Assembly: GCF_001457795.1 (NCBI RefSeq)
Contig: NZ_LN898208.1
Location: 1-64,000, forward strand
Reading direction: 5' to 3'
Source of the DNA: Olsenella massiliensis
GTDB lineage: Bacteria; Actinomycetota; Coriobacteriia; Coriobacteriales; Atopobiaceae
Length of the DNA: 64,000 nucleotides
Part shown: positions 8,401 through 16,810 of the stretch, in pieces
How positions within the stretch are numbered: position 1 is the stretch's first letter
Layout: every line of letters begins with the position of its first letter
Program-made: the position numbers and the translations under genes
The notes under the pieces: generated by a model
The model's input: only the letters and a program-made list of their open reading frames with translations
Database searches by the model: none
Told to the model about the DNA's origin: nothing

Positions 8401-10108
8401 GGGCGCCTCCGCCAACCAAACCATCAAGGACACGGTGACCTACCGGGGGCTCACGCCCGGCAAGACCTATGACGTGCTGGGCACCCTGCATCTGCGCGGA
8501 TCGGACGGCGGCGACGGCGGCCAGCTCACGACGCCCGACGGGACGCCCGTCGAGGCGCGCACGTCCTTCACCCCAAGCGCGCCGACCGGTTCGGTGGAGC
8601 TGAGCTTCTCGGTGGACGCCTCCTCGCTCGAGGGGAGCACCCTCGTCGCCTTCGAGACGGTGAGCGCGGACGGCGCCGAGGTGTTCGTCCATGCCGACAT
8701 CGCCGACGAGGGGCAGTCTATCCACATCCCCGCCATCCACACCACGGCGCACGGCGAGACGACCGAGGACGGCGGCATCGAGGCCGCCAGCGCGCAGCGC
8801 GTCGTTGACACGGTGCGCTACGAGAATCTCGTTCCCGGACAGCCGTGCCGCATGACGGGGACCCTCCACCGACGCGGGGATGACGGGTCCGACCAAGGGC
8901 CCGTCAAGGACGCCTCGGGCGCGGACCTCTCCTCGTCGGTGGACTTCACGCCCACGGAGCCCTCGGGCTACGTCGACGTCGTCTTCCAGGTGGACGGCTC
9001 AAACCTCAGGGGCGCGCGTCTCGTCGCCTTCGAGGAGCTGAGCGTGGACGGCGCCACCGTCGCCTCCCATGCCGACATCGACGACGAGGGGCAGACCGTG
9101 AGCGTCGCGGCCCTCTCGACGAGCGCGAGGGGGGCGGCGAGCGGGACGCACGAGGAGGAGGGACGCGGCACCACCAAGATCGTCGACACCGTCTCGTACG
9201 CGGGGCTCACGCCCAAAAAGGGCTATATCCTGACGGGGACGCTGCACGTGCGGGCCGACGACGGCTCCGACGCGGGCGTCCTCATGCAGGACGGCAGCGT
9301 CATGGACCCCGCGCGGGCAGACCTCTCCCAGGCGGTGAGCGCCTCGTTGGACCTGACGCCAGAGGCGTCGCAGGGGTCGGTGGACCTCGAGTTCACCTTT
9401 GACGGGACGCTTTTGCTGGGCAAGACCGTCGTCGCGTTCGAGAGGCTCTCCCACGAGGGGAGGACCGTCGCCGCTCACGCGGACGTCAGCGACGACGAGC
9501 AGGCGGTGAGCATACCCAAGATCCTGACGAGCGCAGAGACGGAGGGCAGGAAGACGGCCCCCGCGGCCGAGGTGAGCGTCACCGACCGCGTCAGCTACGA
9601 AAACGTGACCCCCGGCCAGACCTACCGCGTCGTGGGACGCATGGTGGACCAGACGGGCGAGGCGCTCTCGGACGAGAGGAGCGTCGAGTTCAAGGCCGAG
9701 GCGAGCGCGGGGTCCGTGGACGTTCCCCTGCAGGTTGACCTCTCCCGGCAGGCCGGCAGGAAGGTCGTCGCCTTCGAGCGTCTGGAGCGCGTCGGTGACG
9801 AGGACGCCGATACGGTCGTCGCCCGTCACGAGGACCTCACCGACGAGGCACAGACCGTCACGGTGGAAGCGCCCCCGAATGGTGGCGGTCCCAACGGAGG
9901 CTCCCCGCGTGGGGGCACCGGCGTGGGCAAGGCCCTGCGCAGCCTGGCCCAGACGGGCTCGGGGCCCCTCGCCTGGGTGCTCGGCGCGGCAGGGTCCGCC
10001 CTCCTTGGGTCTGCCCTCTGGCGGGCGCGCGGCCTCAGGGGCCCACGGCTGGGACGCACGGCCCGACGCGCGCTCAGGGGCCGTCGGCGCGCCCATACGC
10101 TCCCATGA
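5417..10108 (+). CDS. Sortase-anchored surface protein: thioester (TQXA) domain, Cna-B/SpaA-type repeats, five VaFE repeats
   Basis: A large cell-wall protein of 1,563 residues. It has a signal peptide (RRAL, then a hydrophobic run ending near ARGAE) and an N-terminal thioester domain with FCCEYG and TQWA, the Cys-Gln pair predicted to form a reactive thioester for covalent host binding. Several Cna-B/SpaA-like beta domains follow (roughly residues 210-830). Five VaFE-type repeats have their VAFE motif near bases 8268, 8649, 9025, 9433 and 9769. A Gly/Asn/Pro linker precedes the LAQTG sorting signal, a hydrophobic segment and an Arg-rich tail. The start at 5417 (GGGGAGG upstream) overlaps the preceding stop; the class B sortase gene overlaps the 3' end by four bases. 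Role: adhesin or pilus-like stalk. Confidence 0.93.
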   Translation: MRPLLRRALMASACLACALVAILCVAPRAARGAEPHQTIDVVKTSFATFSTSQPHTTAFCCEYGVSLGTTTSFERRERVTGALGYVLYHGHPASQHVKGLSGKDARLATQWAVWRCTDDLGWNRFPGDMGMEGYVVLTDDVARGMTKTVRDAGDALYQEAKAWAASTANVDAAAENNCSWRYENARNPTSQALVVTNLEHEGWLRLTKASAASSITQDNGCYSLEGARFVAYADSACTHEVGTLTTKADGTANVLSLQPGRYWVREVEAPRGYALSQKTREVDVAAGREAVVSFVDEPAVDDGWALLKKEDEDTKGVPQGDAGLGGARFRVSFYDNVDGTTTGAPRRSWIFATNEDGWVDFGNASNLVGGDAPFTTAEGRIVMPLGSYLIQEVCAPAGYALPSPPPAFTAVVSQDGSTRRAVWHAQTGPTTTVPDEPDVVSVAAERPQRTGEVSGTKVDAERDAGVPQGDASLAGAVLSILNASDHPVSFGGRAIDVGAEVTTAVTNDAGAWRVEGLPYGTYAVVEKCPSPGYLPNSTWRLTLRAHEGDGRSYRLQALPEQVVRGDVRVAKVSCENGEGKAEGAATLEGAQLVITNRSTVSVLADSGELRECQPGAFVLTVTTNEGGVAQTEGKALPFGSYEVMEKTAPEGYLVNKGWKKQFCVREDGQKVELEGPDATVADQVKREGFHFSKKDAPSMGALPRTAFLVIAQSDQDGDGRNEAHVIVTDENGAFDSDNFDEGRLDNANDAAVSDLAFTHDDSGRVIADLDALKLSDDALDPERGVWFTGRTDLTTRPKPGRKAFPFDRYTVQELPCKANEGRQLVTFEVELKPADRNDGATVDLGTIDDHPGPQLRTSAQGPDGSKVLEAQDELSLKDAVHYTGLEPGVTYELEGSLHLRDVAGTDRGPLSDAGGTVRASRTFTPQGSSGTEELTFTFGGASLQEGAQLVAFETLSKDGSVVTRHEDIADAAQTVVVRASGRTRATAAGTGKGLMGASANQTIKDTVTYRGLTPGKTYDVLGTLHLRGSDGGDGGQLTTPDGTPVEARTSFTPSAPTGSVELSFSVDASSLEGSTLVAFETVSADGAEVFVHADIADEGQSIHIPAIHTTAHGETTEDGGIEAASAQRVVDTVRYENLVPGQPCRMTGTLHRRGDDGSDQGPVKDASGADLSSSVDFTPTEPSGYVDVVFQVDGSNLRGARLVAFEELSVDGATVASHADIDDEGQTVSVAALSTSARGAASGTHEEEGRGTTKIVDTVSYAGLTPKKGYILTGTLHVRADDGSDAGVLMQDGSVMDPARADLSQAVSASLDLTPEASQGSVDLEFTFDGTLLLGKTVVAFERLSHEGRTVAAHADVSDDEQAVSIPKILTSAETEGRKTAPAAEVSVTDRVSYENVTPGQTYRVVGRMVDQTGEALSDERSVEFKAEASAGSVDVPLQVDLSRQAGRKVVAFERLERVGDEDADTVVARHEDLTDEAQTVTVEAPPNGGGPNGGSPRGGTGVGKALRSLAQTGSGPLAWVLGAAGSALLGSALWRARGLRGPRLGRTARRALRGRRRAHTLP

Positions 10109-10878
10109 GAAGGAGACCAGCGCCGCGCTGGGGCCTGCGCGCCGCGCTGACGCTGGTCGCGGCCCTGGGGGCGGGCGGCATCGCAGGAGGGTGCCGCCTG
10201 CTTCTGGGAGAGCTTTCCTCCATACGGCAGGTAGAGGCCGTGGCCGGGGCGGCCCGCCAGGAGGCGGGCCCGCCCTCCCTCGCGCGGGCGCGGCAGGAGG
10301 CCCCCTGCTGCCAGGCCTGGATCGAGGTGCCCGGCGCCCAGATTGACCTGCCCCTGGCGCAGGCAGACGCGTCGGACCCGGACTTCTTCCTCGGGCACGC
10401 CCTGGACGGGAGCCCCTCCTCGGCAGGCACGCCCTATGTGGACGCCCGCAGCCCTCTGGGTTCGCGCCACGTCGTCGTCTACGGCCACCACCTGACGAGC
10501 GTCGGGGGGATGTTCTCGGCCCTGTTTTGCTGCCATCAGCAGCGCGAGTTTGACGAGCGCTGCCGCCCGGGAGCCATCCTCACCACGCCCGCCCAGGGAC
10601 GCGTGAGGCTGTCGGCGCTCTGCGCCCTTTCCGTTGACAAGTCAAACCAGGACGTCCAACAGTTTGCGTGGAGGGACGCCGCCTCGTTCAGGACATGGCT
10701 CGAGGGGCTCTGCCACAACGCCACGGCCCGCGCCCCCGACGCGGAGGCGCTCGTCACTCGGGCGACCGGCGCCGTCTCGCTTGTGACCTGCAGCTCGATA
10801 TGGTCGGGCCGCAGGGGGCGCACCGTCGTCGTGTTCGTGCGCACGCAGGCGGGCAAGGCCAGGCTGCCCCCTCGATGA
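10105..10878 (+). CDS. Class B sortase
   Basis: A 257-residue membrane-anchored transpeptidase with one N-terminal hydrophobic segment (about residues 12-30). The active-site residues of the class B fold are visible: His in YGHH (126-129), Cys229 in LVTCSS and Arg239 in GRRGRT. It overlaps the adhesin gene by four bases (ATGA). Its dedicated substrate is therefore very likely the LAQTG protein encoded immediately upstream, which it would join to peptidoglycan or polymerise. Six to eight further cysteines (CCQ, FCCH, RCR, ALCAL, LCH) are unusual for an extracytoplasmic enzyme of an anaerobe. Confidence 0.9.
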   Translation: MRRRPAPRWGLRAALTLVAALGAGGIAGGCRLLLGELSSIRQVEAVAGAARQEAGPPSLARARQEAPCCQAWIEVPGAQIDLPLAQADASDPDFFLGHALDGSPSSAGTPYVDARSPLGSRHVVVYGHHLTSVGGMFSALFCCHQQREFDERCRPGAILTTPAQGRVRLSALCALSVDKSNQDVQQFAWRDAASFRTWLEGLCHNATARAPDAEALVTRATGAVSLVTCSSIWSGRRGRTVVVFVRTQAGKARLPPR

Positions 10879-10954
10879 GCCCGGCGAAGGGCGGTCGTGG
10901 CCCCTCGCCTGCGGCCCGTCGTCAGGCAGATTGTGTCAGGTTGATAAAGGCCCC

Positions 10955-10983
10955 TTGCGAAGAGGGCGCGTCGCCCGTATGCT
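10955..10983 (+). promoter_or_regulatory. Candidate promoter of the amino acid ABC transporter operon
   Basis: TTGCGA (10955-10960) and TATGCT (10978-10983) have a 17-base spacer and lie about 84 bases upstream of the lipoprotein ATG. The match and spacing are consistent with a housekeeping promoter. Confidence 0.45.
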
Positions 10984-11066
10984 TTACTCAGATAAAGTGC
11001 TCCCGTCGAACGAGCCTGTACGCCTCGACCACGCACGAGCAATCGTCACACGCCAAGGAGACCGCC

Positions 11067-11951
11067 ATGCCCAGCATCCGCCCCGCGCTCTCGCGCCGCC
11101 AGTTCCTGAACGCCCTGCTTCTGACCACCGCGACGGGCGCCCTCAGCGCCTGCGCAAACGGCGGTGCCTCGTCGTCCGGCTCCACGGGCGCGGCGGGCTC
11201 CGCCAGCTCGATACCCGGCTTTGACGGCACGTTCATCGTGGGCTTTGACGAGGACTTTCCACCCTACGGCTACAAGGGGGACGACGGCGAGTACACGGGC
11301 TTTGACCTTGACCTTGCCCAGAAGGTCTGCGAGAGGGAGCACTGGATCTACACCCCCATGCCCATCTCCTGGGACGCCAAGGACGCGCTGCTCGGCTCGG
11401 GGCAGATCACCTGCATCTGGAACGGCTTCACCATCGAGGGTCGCGAGGACAAGTACTACTTCGTGGACCCCTACATGGAAAACAAGCAGGTCGTCGTCGT
11501 GCTCGCCGGCTCGGGCATCACGGCGCTCTCGGACCTTGCCGGCAAGAACGTCATCACCCAGACCGACTCCGCCGCCTATGACCTGCTCAAGACCGACGGC
11601 GCCCAGGCGGAGCTCGGTGCGTCGTTTGCCCAGCTTAAGACCATCGGCGACTACAACACCGCCTTCATGATGCTCGAGAGCGGGTCCGTGGACGCCATCG
11701 CCTGCGACTACCCCGTGGCGGCGTTCAACGGCACGGGCAAGGAGGGCACGTTCTCCGTCCTTTCGGAGGCGCTCAACACGGAGCACTTTGGCGTGGGCTT
11801 TGACAAGACCGACACGGGCAAGGCGCTCGCCGCCCAGGTCGAGAAGGACCTCCAGGCCCTGGACGCGGACGGCACGGTCAAGGAGCTGTGCGCAAAGTAC
11901 GCGTCGCAGGGAGTGTCGTATGATTTGTGGTGTCTCCCCAAGGCAAACTAG
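11067..11951 (+). CDS. Amino acid ABC transporter substrate-binding lipoprotein
   Basis: A 294-residue SBP_bac_3-type binding protein. The leader has SRRQFL followed by a hydrophobic run and the lipobox LSAC (Cys29), so it is a lipoprotein and may use the Tat route. The mature part has the family pattern VGFDEDFPPYGYKG ... GFDLDLAQ and an aspartate late in the chain (SVDAIACD). The start is an ATG with AAGGAG 6 bases upstream. It is followed by a terminator-like hairpin and then the permease and ATPase genes, the usual arrangement that makes the binding protein more abundant. The ligand, a polar or cystine-like amino acid, cannot be read from sequence. Confidence 0.92.
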   Translation: MPSIRPALSRRQFLNALLLTTATGALSACANGGASSSGSTGAAGSASSIPGFDGTFIVGFDEDFPPYGYKGDDGEYTGFDLDLAQKVCEREHWIYTPMPISWDAKDALLGSGQITCIWNGFTIEGREDKYYFVDPYMENKQVVVVLAGSGITALSDLAGKNVITQTDSAAYDLLKTDGAQAELGASFAQLKTIGDYNTAFMMLESGSVDAIACDYPVAAFNGTGKEGTFSVLSEALNTEHFGVGFDKTDTGKALAAQVEKDLQALDADGTVKELCAKYASQGVSYDLWCLPKAN

Positions 11952-11976
11952 CCCCCGGGAAACAGGCAGGTGTCCC

Positions 11977-11997
11977 AGGCCGCCCTCCAGGCGGCCT
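11977..11997 (+). terminator. Partial terminator between binding protein and permease genes
   Basis: A perfect 8-bp stem (AGGCCGCC/GGCGGCCT) with a 5-base loop is followed by a short T run. It probably reduces transcription into the permease gene. Confidence 0.6.
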
Positions 11998-12082
11998 TTC
12001 CCTGGCCGGAACCAGGTCCAATCTGCAGGTCCGCAACATGCGTAGGTCCAATCTGTCGTCCCAAGTTAGGCGGTAGCAGCTC

Positions 12083-12736
12083 GTGGAACTCTCCACCATG
12101 GTCGGCGTGCTCCTTGGGGGATACGCCACCTCTCTCCAGATCTTCGCCGTCACGCTCGTGGGGTCGCTCCCCCTGGGCGTGCTCGTCGCCGTGGGACGTC
12201 TGTCTCGCCTCAGGCCCCTGCGCCTCGTCTGCCAGCTCTTCATCTCCGTCATGCGGGGCACGCCCCTCATGCTCCAGATGTTCGCGGTGTTCTTCACGCC
12301 GTACTTCGTGTTTGGCATCAAGACGGGCCCGAGCTTCATGCTCGCGGCGGTGCTCATCGCCTTCGTCATCAACTACGCGGCCTACTTTGCCGAGATCTAC
12401 CGCTCGGGCATCCAGTCAATCCCCCGGGGGCAGTACGAGGCGGCGGAGGTGCTCGGCTACGGCAAGCGTCAGACCTTCTTTCGCATCATCCTGCCCCAGG
12501 TGGTGAAAAGGGTGCTGCCCGCCATGGGAAACGAGGTCGTCACGCTGGTCAAGGACACCTCGCTCGCCTTCTCCATCGGCATCGCCGAGATGTTCACCGA
12601 GGGACGCGCGCTCGTCTCGTCCCAGCGCAGCATGACCCCCTTCATCATCGCGGCGCTCATCTACTGGGTGACCTGCCTCGTCATTGAGTTCGTCCTGCGT
12701 CGCGTCGAGAGGAAGCTGGGCTACTACCATGACTAA
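12083..12736 (+). CDS. Amino acid ABC transporter permease
   Basis: A 217-residue integral membrane protein with about five hydrophobic segments. It contains the HisM/GlnP-type cytoplasmic loop, where the coupling motif region reads EAAEVLGYGKRQTFFRIILP. The GTG start has an AGG-rich site upstream; an ATG at 12098 is an alternative without a ribosome-binding site. The ATPase gene overlaps its 3' end by eight bases. It forms the membrane channel for the lipoprotein-delivered amino acid. Confidence 0.92.
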   Translation: MELSTMVGVLLGGYATSLQIFAVTLVGSLPLGVLVAVGRLSRLRPLRLVCQLFISVMRGTPLMLQMFAVFFTPYFVFGIKTGPSFMLAAVLIAFVINYAAYFAEIYRSGIQSIPRGQYEAAEVLGYGKRQTFFRIILPQVVKRVLPAMGNEVVTLVKDTSLAFSIGIAEMFTEGRALVSSQRSMTPFIIAALIYWVTCLVIEFVLRRVERKLGYYHD

Positions 12737-13556
12737 GCATGCGGCGTCCGCGCTCAAGCTCCCGCGCCCCGACCAAAGTTACGCCAGCTACCTGGGACTT
12801 CCGGCCGTCTACGTGAAGGGGGCGCGCAAGTCGTTTGGCGAGAGGGAGGTGCTCGGCGGCGTTGACCTCCTCATCAACAAGGGTGAGGTCGTCTCCATCA
12901 TCGGGCCCTCGGGCGCAGGCAAGTCCACGCTCCTGCGCTGCCTCACCCTGCTCGACCGCTTTGACGAGGGGAGCCTCGCCTATGGGAGCGTGATGGTCGC
13001 CAAGGCGGGCGACGACGGCAGCGCCATCTACCATGAGGAGGCCATGCAGCAGGCGCGCATGCGCTTTGGCATCGTCTTTCAGAGCTTTAACCTCTTTCCC
13101 CACCTCACGGTCATGCAGAACGTCACCGACGCCCCCATCGTCGTGCAGGGGCGCGACCGCGAGGAGGTGTCGCAGGAGGCCCGCGAGCTTTTGCGCAGGC
13201 TCGATCTGACGGAGCATGCCGACAAGGTGCCCTGTGAGCTCTCGGGCGGCCAGCAGCAGCGTGCCGCCATCGCACGCGCCCTGTGCATGAGGCCCCAGAT
13301 CATCTACTTTGACGAGGCGACCTCGGCCCTGGACCCCAAGCTCACGGCAGACATGCACACGCTCATCCGCGAGCTCGCCCAAGACGGCATGGCCGTGGGC
13401 ATCGTGACGCACGAGATGGGCTTTGCCCGCGAGGTCTCCGACCGCGTCGCCTTTCTCTTTGAGGGAGCGATCGTCGAGGAGGGCGCCCCCGAGGAGGTCA
13501 TCGGCAATCCCAAGGACGAGCGCACGCGGGCGTTTCTCGCCAACTCGCTGGACTGA
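12729..13556 (+). CDS. Amino acid ABC transporter ATP-binding protein
   Basis: A 275-residue GlnQ/HisP-type ATPase. Walker A is GPSGAGKST, the Q-loop reads VFQSFNLFPHLT, the signature is LSGGQQQR and Walker B is IIYFDEATSALDP, with a switch histidine in VTHEMGFA. The N-terminus has about 25 extra residues before the domain. It overlaps the permease gene and completes a one-ATPase, one-permease importer with the upstream lipoprotein. Confidence 0.93.
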   Translation: MTKHAASALKLPRPDQSYASYLGLPAVYVKGARKSFGEREVLGGVDLLINKGEVVSIIGPSGAGKSTLLRCLTLLDRFDEGSLAYGSVMVAKAGDDGSAIYHEEAMQQARMRFGIVFQSFNLFPHLTVMQNVTDAPIVVQGRDREEVSQEARELLRRLDLTEHADKVPCELSGGQQQRAAIARALCMRPQIIYFDEATSALDPKLTADMHTLIRELAQDGMAVGIVTHEMGFAREVSDRVAFLFEGAIVEEGAPEEVIGNPKDERTRAFLANSLD

Positions 13557-13839
13557 CGACGGCCGCTCACGCCGGCCCCCACACCCATTCTGCGCCTGCC
13601 AGCTGGGAACGTGCGGGTGACGTAGGGATGTCATCCGTCCCGACCCCTGTTGAGGCGGATGCCGGTCGCTCGCCGTTCGTCCGCGTTGTGCCACCCGAAG
13701 CCCTAGGGCGCGTCCCGGTCCGTGCCGGGCGTGGCCTCCACGGACTTGAGCCCCCACTCGAACGGTCGCGCGCCTTGCGCGGCGCTCGCGATGGCTGACA
13801 AGCAGCCCACGAAGACGCACCTCTGCGACAGGTCGGCGC

Positions 13840-14778
13840 TCACCCGCGCGGGCGAAGCCCCCTGCCACAGGCGGCCGCCAGAAACTGTTGGAAGAGCGTG
13901 CCCGCCATGACCGGGAACAAGGCTCCGGCAGGCATGGCCGTCATCGCCACGACCGCACCCGCCGAGATGTTCTTCATGGCGCCCGCAAACGCGAGCGCCG
14001 CCGCCTGGGGTCGCCTCAGACGGCACAGCCGCCCCGCGAGCAGGGCCGCCCCAAAGGCGCCCGCGCAGAAGACGCCCGTGAACGCGAGCACGCCCACGAG
14101 CTCGGCCGTCAGGTGCAGCATGGGCTCGCTGATGCCCGTGGAGTTGGCGATCACCAGAAGGACGAGCATGATGCGGGCAAGCGGCGCGAGCGCGGGCGAG
14201 AGGACCCTCGAGCCCCACCCCTGGCTTTTCTCATTGAGCGCGGTCGCCGCCACGGCCGGCAGCGCCACCATGAGAAGAAGCTCGCCCATCATGGCGGGCA
14301 CGTCGATTGACACCGCCTCCCCCACGAGCAGCCCCATGGCGGCGGGCAGCGTGAAGGGGCAGATGACGGCGGAGATCAGCACCGCCGAGAGGCAGAGCGA
14401 GACGTCTCCCGCGCACATGCTCACCCACAGGAGGCTCGACGTGGCCACCGGCACCGAGTATTCCAGCACGAACCCCGCGACGATGACGGGGCTTTCCCCA
14501 AACAGGGGGCGTGCGAACGCGAACGCCGCCAGGGGCATGAGCAGGTGCGAGAAGGCGAGGATGCCCAGAAGGGGCAGCGGATGCGCGAAGGTGTCCCTGA
14601 CGTCGGAGAGCCTGATGCAGAGCGCCCCCTGAAACGCCATCACCATGAACAGGGGGACCACCACGGCGTTGAGCGCCGAGAAGACCTGGGGAAGGAAGAT
14701 GCCCAAGGCCAGGCAGACCGGAATCACCGCGACCATGTGTTCCGAGAGAAAACCGCCCAGGCGCTCCCAAGCCTCCAT
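13840..14778 (-). CDS. Bile acid:sodium symporter (BASS) family transporter
   Basis: A 312-residue polytopic membrane protein with about nine to ten hydrophobic segments. The BASS-type crossover signatures are present: VLEYSVPVATSSLLW in the middle and FAGAMKNISAGAVVA near the C-terminus, the latter resembling the sodium-site region. GGGGAGGGG lies upstream of the ATG. The family moves organic anions (bile acids, pantoate, keto acids) with sodium; the substrate here is unknown. It stands alone, convergent with the ABC operon and divergent from the HAD phosphatase gene. Confidence 0.87.
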   Translation of the reverse strand: MEAWERLGGFLSEHMVAVIPVCLALGIFLPQVFSALNAVVVPLFMVMAFQGALCIRLSDVRDTFAHPLPLLGILAFSHLLMPLAAFAFARPLFGESPVIVAGFVLEYSVPVATSSLLWVSMCAGDVSLCLSAVLISAVICPFTLPAAMGLLVGEAVSIDVPAMMGELLLMVALPAVAATALNEKSQGWGSRVLSPALAPLARIMLVLLVIANSTGISEPMLHLTAELVGVLAFTGVFCAGAFGAALLAGRLCRLRRPQAAALAFAGAMKNISAGAVVAMTAMPAGALFPVMAGTLFQQFLAAACGRGLRPRG

Positions 14779-15010
14779 CGTCCTGCCCCTCCCCGGCGCG
14801 CGCCGGACGTCTCATGGCACCCCAGGGCGCATCCGCGGCGACCCAGGGCGCGATCATGGCAAACGACCGCATTTTTGCACACCGGCGCCCTGCGCGCGAC
14901 CGTCGGGGGGTATTCTTGACGACGAGGAATTACGAACGAAACATCCCGCGCGGCAGATCCCCCGCAGCGCATCCTGCATGACACGACCACGCCGCCTTAA
15001 GGAGGCAACC

Positions 15011-15844
15011 ATGAACGACACGGGCTATCGCATCGTCGCCAGCGACATGGACGAGACGTTCCTTGCCCACGACCATCACCTGCCTGCCGCCAACGTCGAG
15101 GCCATCCGCAAGCTGCGCGCGGTCGGCTGCCTCTTTGTCCCCGCCTCGGGAAGGGCCTACGGATCGGTCATGGCGTCCTTGGCCGAGCTGCCCGCCGAGC
15201 TCATGGAGGGGTCCTACGTCATCTCCTACAACGGCGGCTGCATCACGCGCTTTGGCGAGGACGCCCCGCTCGTCTCCCACACGATGGGCCGCGACAGGAT
15301 CCGCGCCCTCTTTGACCATGGAAAGTCCCTGGGCATCTGCATGCACGTGTACGGCCTGGACGGCACCGTCTGGGGCTTTGACATGGTGCCAGCCGAGATC
15401 GACTACCTCAAGGGCCACATGGACTACGTGGACTGCGGCCACGGCGACCTTGACCTCGTGGGGGACGCGCCTTTGGCCAAGCTGCTGATGGTGCTGCCCG
15501 GCGCCCTCGACGAGCTGCATCGCCTGCGCGACGACATGGACCCCGAGCTCCTCGAGGGCGTTGACACGACCTTCTCGAGCGGCAGGTACCTGGAGCTCAT
15601 CCCCAAGGGGGTCAACAAGGGGCGGGGGCTTGCCGCCGTGGCCCAGCTTGAGGGCGTTGACCTAGGGCGCACGATCGCCTGCGGCGACGCCGAGAACGAC
15701 CTCGACATGATCGAGGTCGCCGGCGTGGGCGTGGCCGTCTCCAACGCCAGCGCGGACGTCAGGCGCAGGGCCAACCTGGTCACGACCACCAGCTGCGATG
15801 ACGGCGTCCTCGCCGAGGTGTGGCATCGCCTCTTTGAGGCCTGA
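15011..15844 (+). CDS. HAD-superfamily (Cof-type) phosphatase
   Basis: A 277-residue cytoplasmic HAD-IIB hydrolase. Motif I is ASDMDETFL, motif II is the serine in VPASGRAYG, and motifs III/IV are NKGRGLAAVA and ACGDAENDLDMIEVAG. The Cof family dephosphorylates sugar phosphates, FMN or pyridoxal phosphate with broad specificity. The start is fixed by AAGGAGG 6 bases upstream of the ATG. A long imperfect hairpin (about 15839-15881) follows the stop and may end the transcript. Confidence 0.9.
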   Translation: MNDTGYRIVASDMDETFLAHDHHLPAANVEAIRKLRAVGCLFVPASGRAYGSVMASLAELPAELMEGSYVISYNGGCITRFGEDAPLVSHTMGRDRIRALFDHGKSLGICMHVYGLDGTVWGFDMVPAEIDYLKGHMDYVDCGHGDLDLVGDAPLAKLLMVLPGALDELHRLRDDMDPELLEGVDTTFSSGRYLELIPKGVNKGRGLAAVAQLEGVDLGRTIACGDAENDLDMIEVAGVGVAVSNASADVRRRANLVTTTSCDDGVLAEVWHRLFEA

Positions 15845-15934
15845 GCCGGCGAGGCAGCGCGCAGGTCCGCGGCTCTCAGGCCACGGCACCAGCCCGGGCG
15901 CGACGAGCGCATGTCGCCCCCATGAACATGGACG

Positions 15935-15987
15935 TTGAATGAATCGCCCTCTTGGGGGTAAAATCCCTCCACGTGAGTAGGATTTAA
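15935..15987 (+). promoter_or_regulatory. suf operon promoter with overlapping inverted repeat
   Basis: TTGAAT (15935-15940) and TAAAAT (15959-15964) with an 18-base spacer form a good promoter about 70 bases before sufC. An inverted repeat, AAATCC (15961-15966) with GGATTT (15980-15985), overlaps the -10 element and would place a bound repressor over the start site. The Rrf2-family gene at the end of the operon is the obvious candidate regulator. A 9-bp GC hairpin (15990-15998 with 16006-16014) follows in the leader. Confidence 0.55.
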
Positions 15988-16033
15988 TCGGCGCCCGCAT
16001 CTGCCGCGGGCGCCCCTTGCGAGGAGAGACACC

Positions 16034-16810
16034 ATGCCCAACACGTTGCTAGACATCTCGGGACTCTCGGCCGGCACCGAGGACAAGCCCATCCTTTCCG
16101 ACGTCAACCTGAGCGTCGGGGCCGGCGAGTGTCACGTCCTCATGGGCCCCAACGGCGCCGGCAAGTCCACCTTGGGCCACGTCATCATGGGTGATCCCGC
16201 CTATCGCGTGAGCGCCGGCTCCATCACCTTCGACGGCGTCGACATCACCGGCCTGGGGGCCGACAAGCGCTCGCTCGCGGGCGTCTTTCTCTCCTATCAG
16301 GCCCCCGTCGAGGTGCCGGGCGTGCCCCTCTACAGCTTTCTGCGCACCATCTGCCAGATGCGTCCCGAGCTCAAGATGAACGCCCGCGGCTTCCGCGCGC
16401 GCGTCGCCCAGATCTCCGAGCAGCTCGACATCCCCGACGGCTTCCTCACGCGCGAGCTCAACGTGGGCTTCTCGGGCGGCGAGAAGAAGAAGATCGAGAT
16501 GCTGCAGCTGCTGCTGCTTCGCCCCAAGCTGGCCATCCTCGACGAGACCGACTCCGGACTGGACGTAGACGCGCTCACCGTGGTCTCGCGCGCCATCGAG
16601 GCCTACCGTCAGGACGTCCAGGGCGCCCTGTTCATGATCACCCACAACACGCGCATCCTCGAGAGGCTCTCCGTCGATCGCACGCACGTCATGGTCAGGG
16701 GCCGCCTTGTGGCCGAAGGGCCCGCCTCCCTCATCGACGACATCGACGCCAACGGCTTCGCGCGCTTTGAGGACCAGCAAGAGGCGCAGGATAGCGAGGC
16801 CCTGCGATGA
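16034..16810 (+). CDS. sufC: Fe-S cluster assembly ATPase SufC
   Basis: A 258-residue ABC-type ATPase. Walker A is GPNGAGKST, the signature is GFSGGEKKK in the SufC form and Walker B is LAILDETDSGLD. It powers the SufBCD scaffold in the cytoplasm. GAGGAGAG precedes the ATG. It is the first gene of a packed operon: its stop overlaps sufB by four bases and sufD, sufS, sufU and an Rrf2 regulator follow. Confidence 0.97.
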   Translation: MPNTLLDISGLSAGTEDKPILSDVNLSVGAGECHVLMGPNGAGKSTLGHVIMGDPAYRVSAGSITFDGVDITGLGADKRSLAGVFLSYQAPVEVPGVPLYSFLRTICQMRPELKMNARGFRARVAQISEQLDIPDGFLTRELNVGFSGGEKKKIEMLQLLLLRPKLAILDETDSGLDVDALTVVSRAIEAYRQDVQGALFMITHNTRILERLSVDRTHVMVRGRLVAEGPASLIDDIDANGFARFEDQQEAQDSEALR

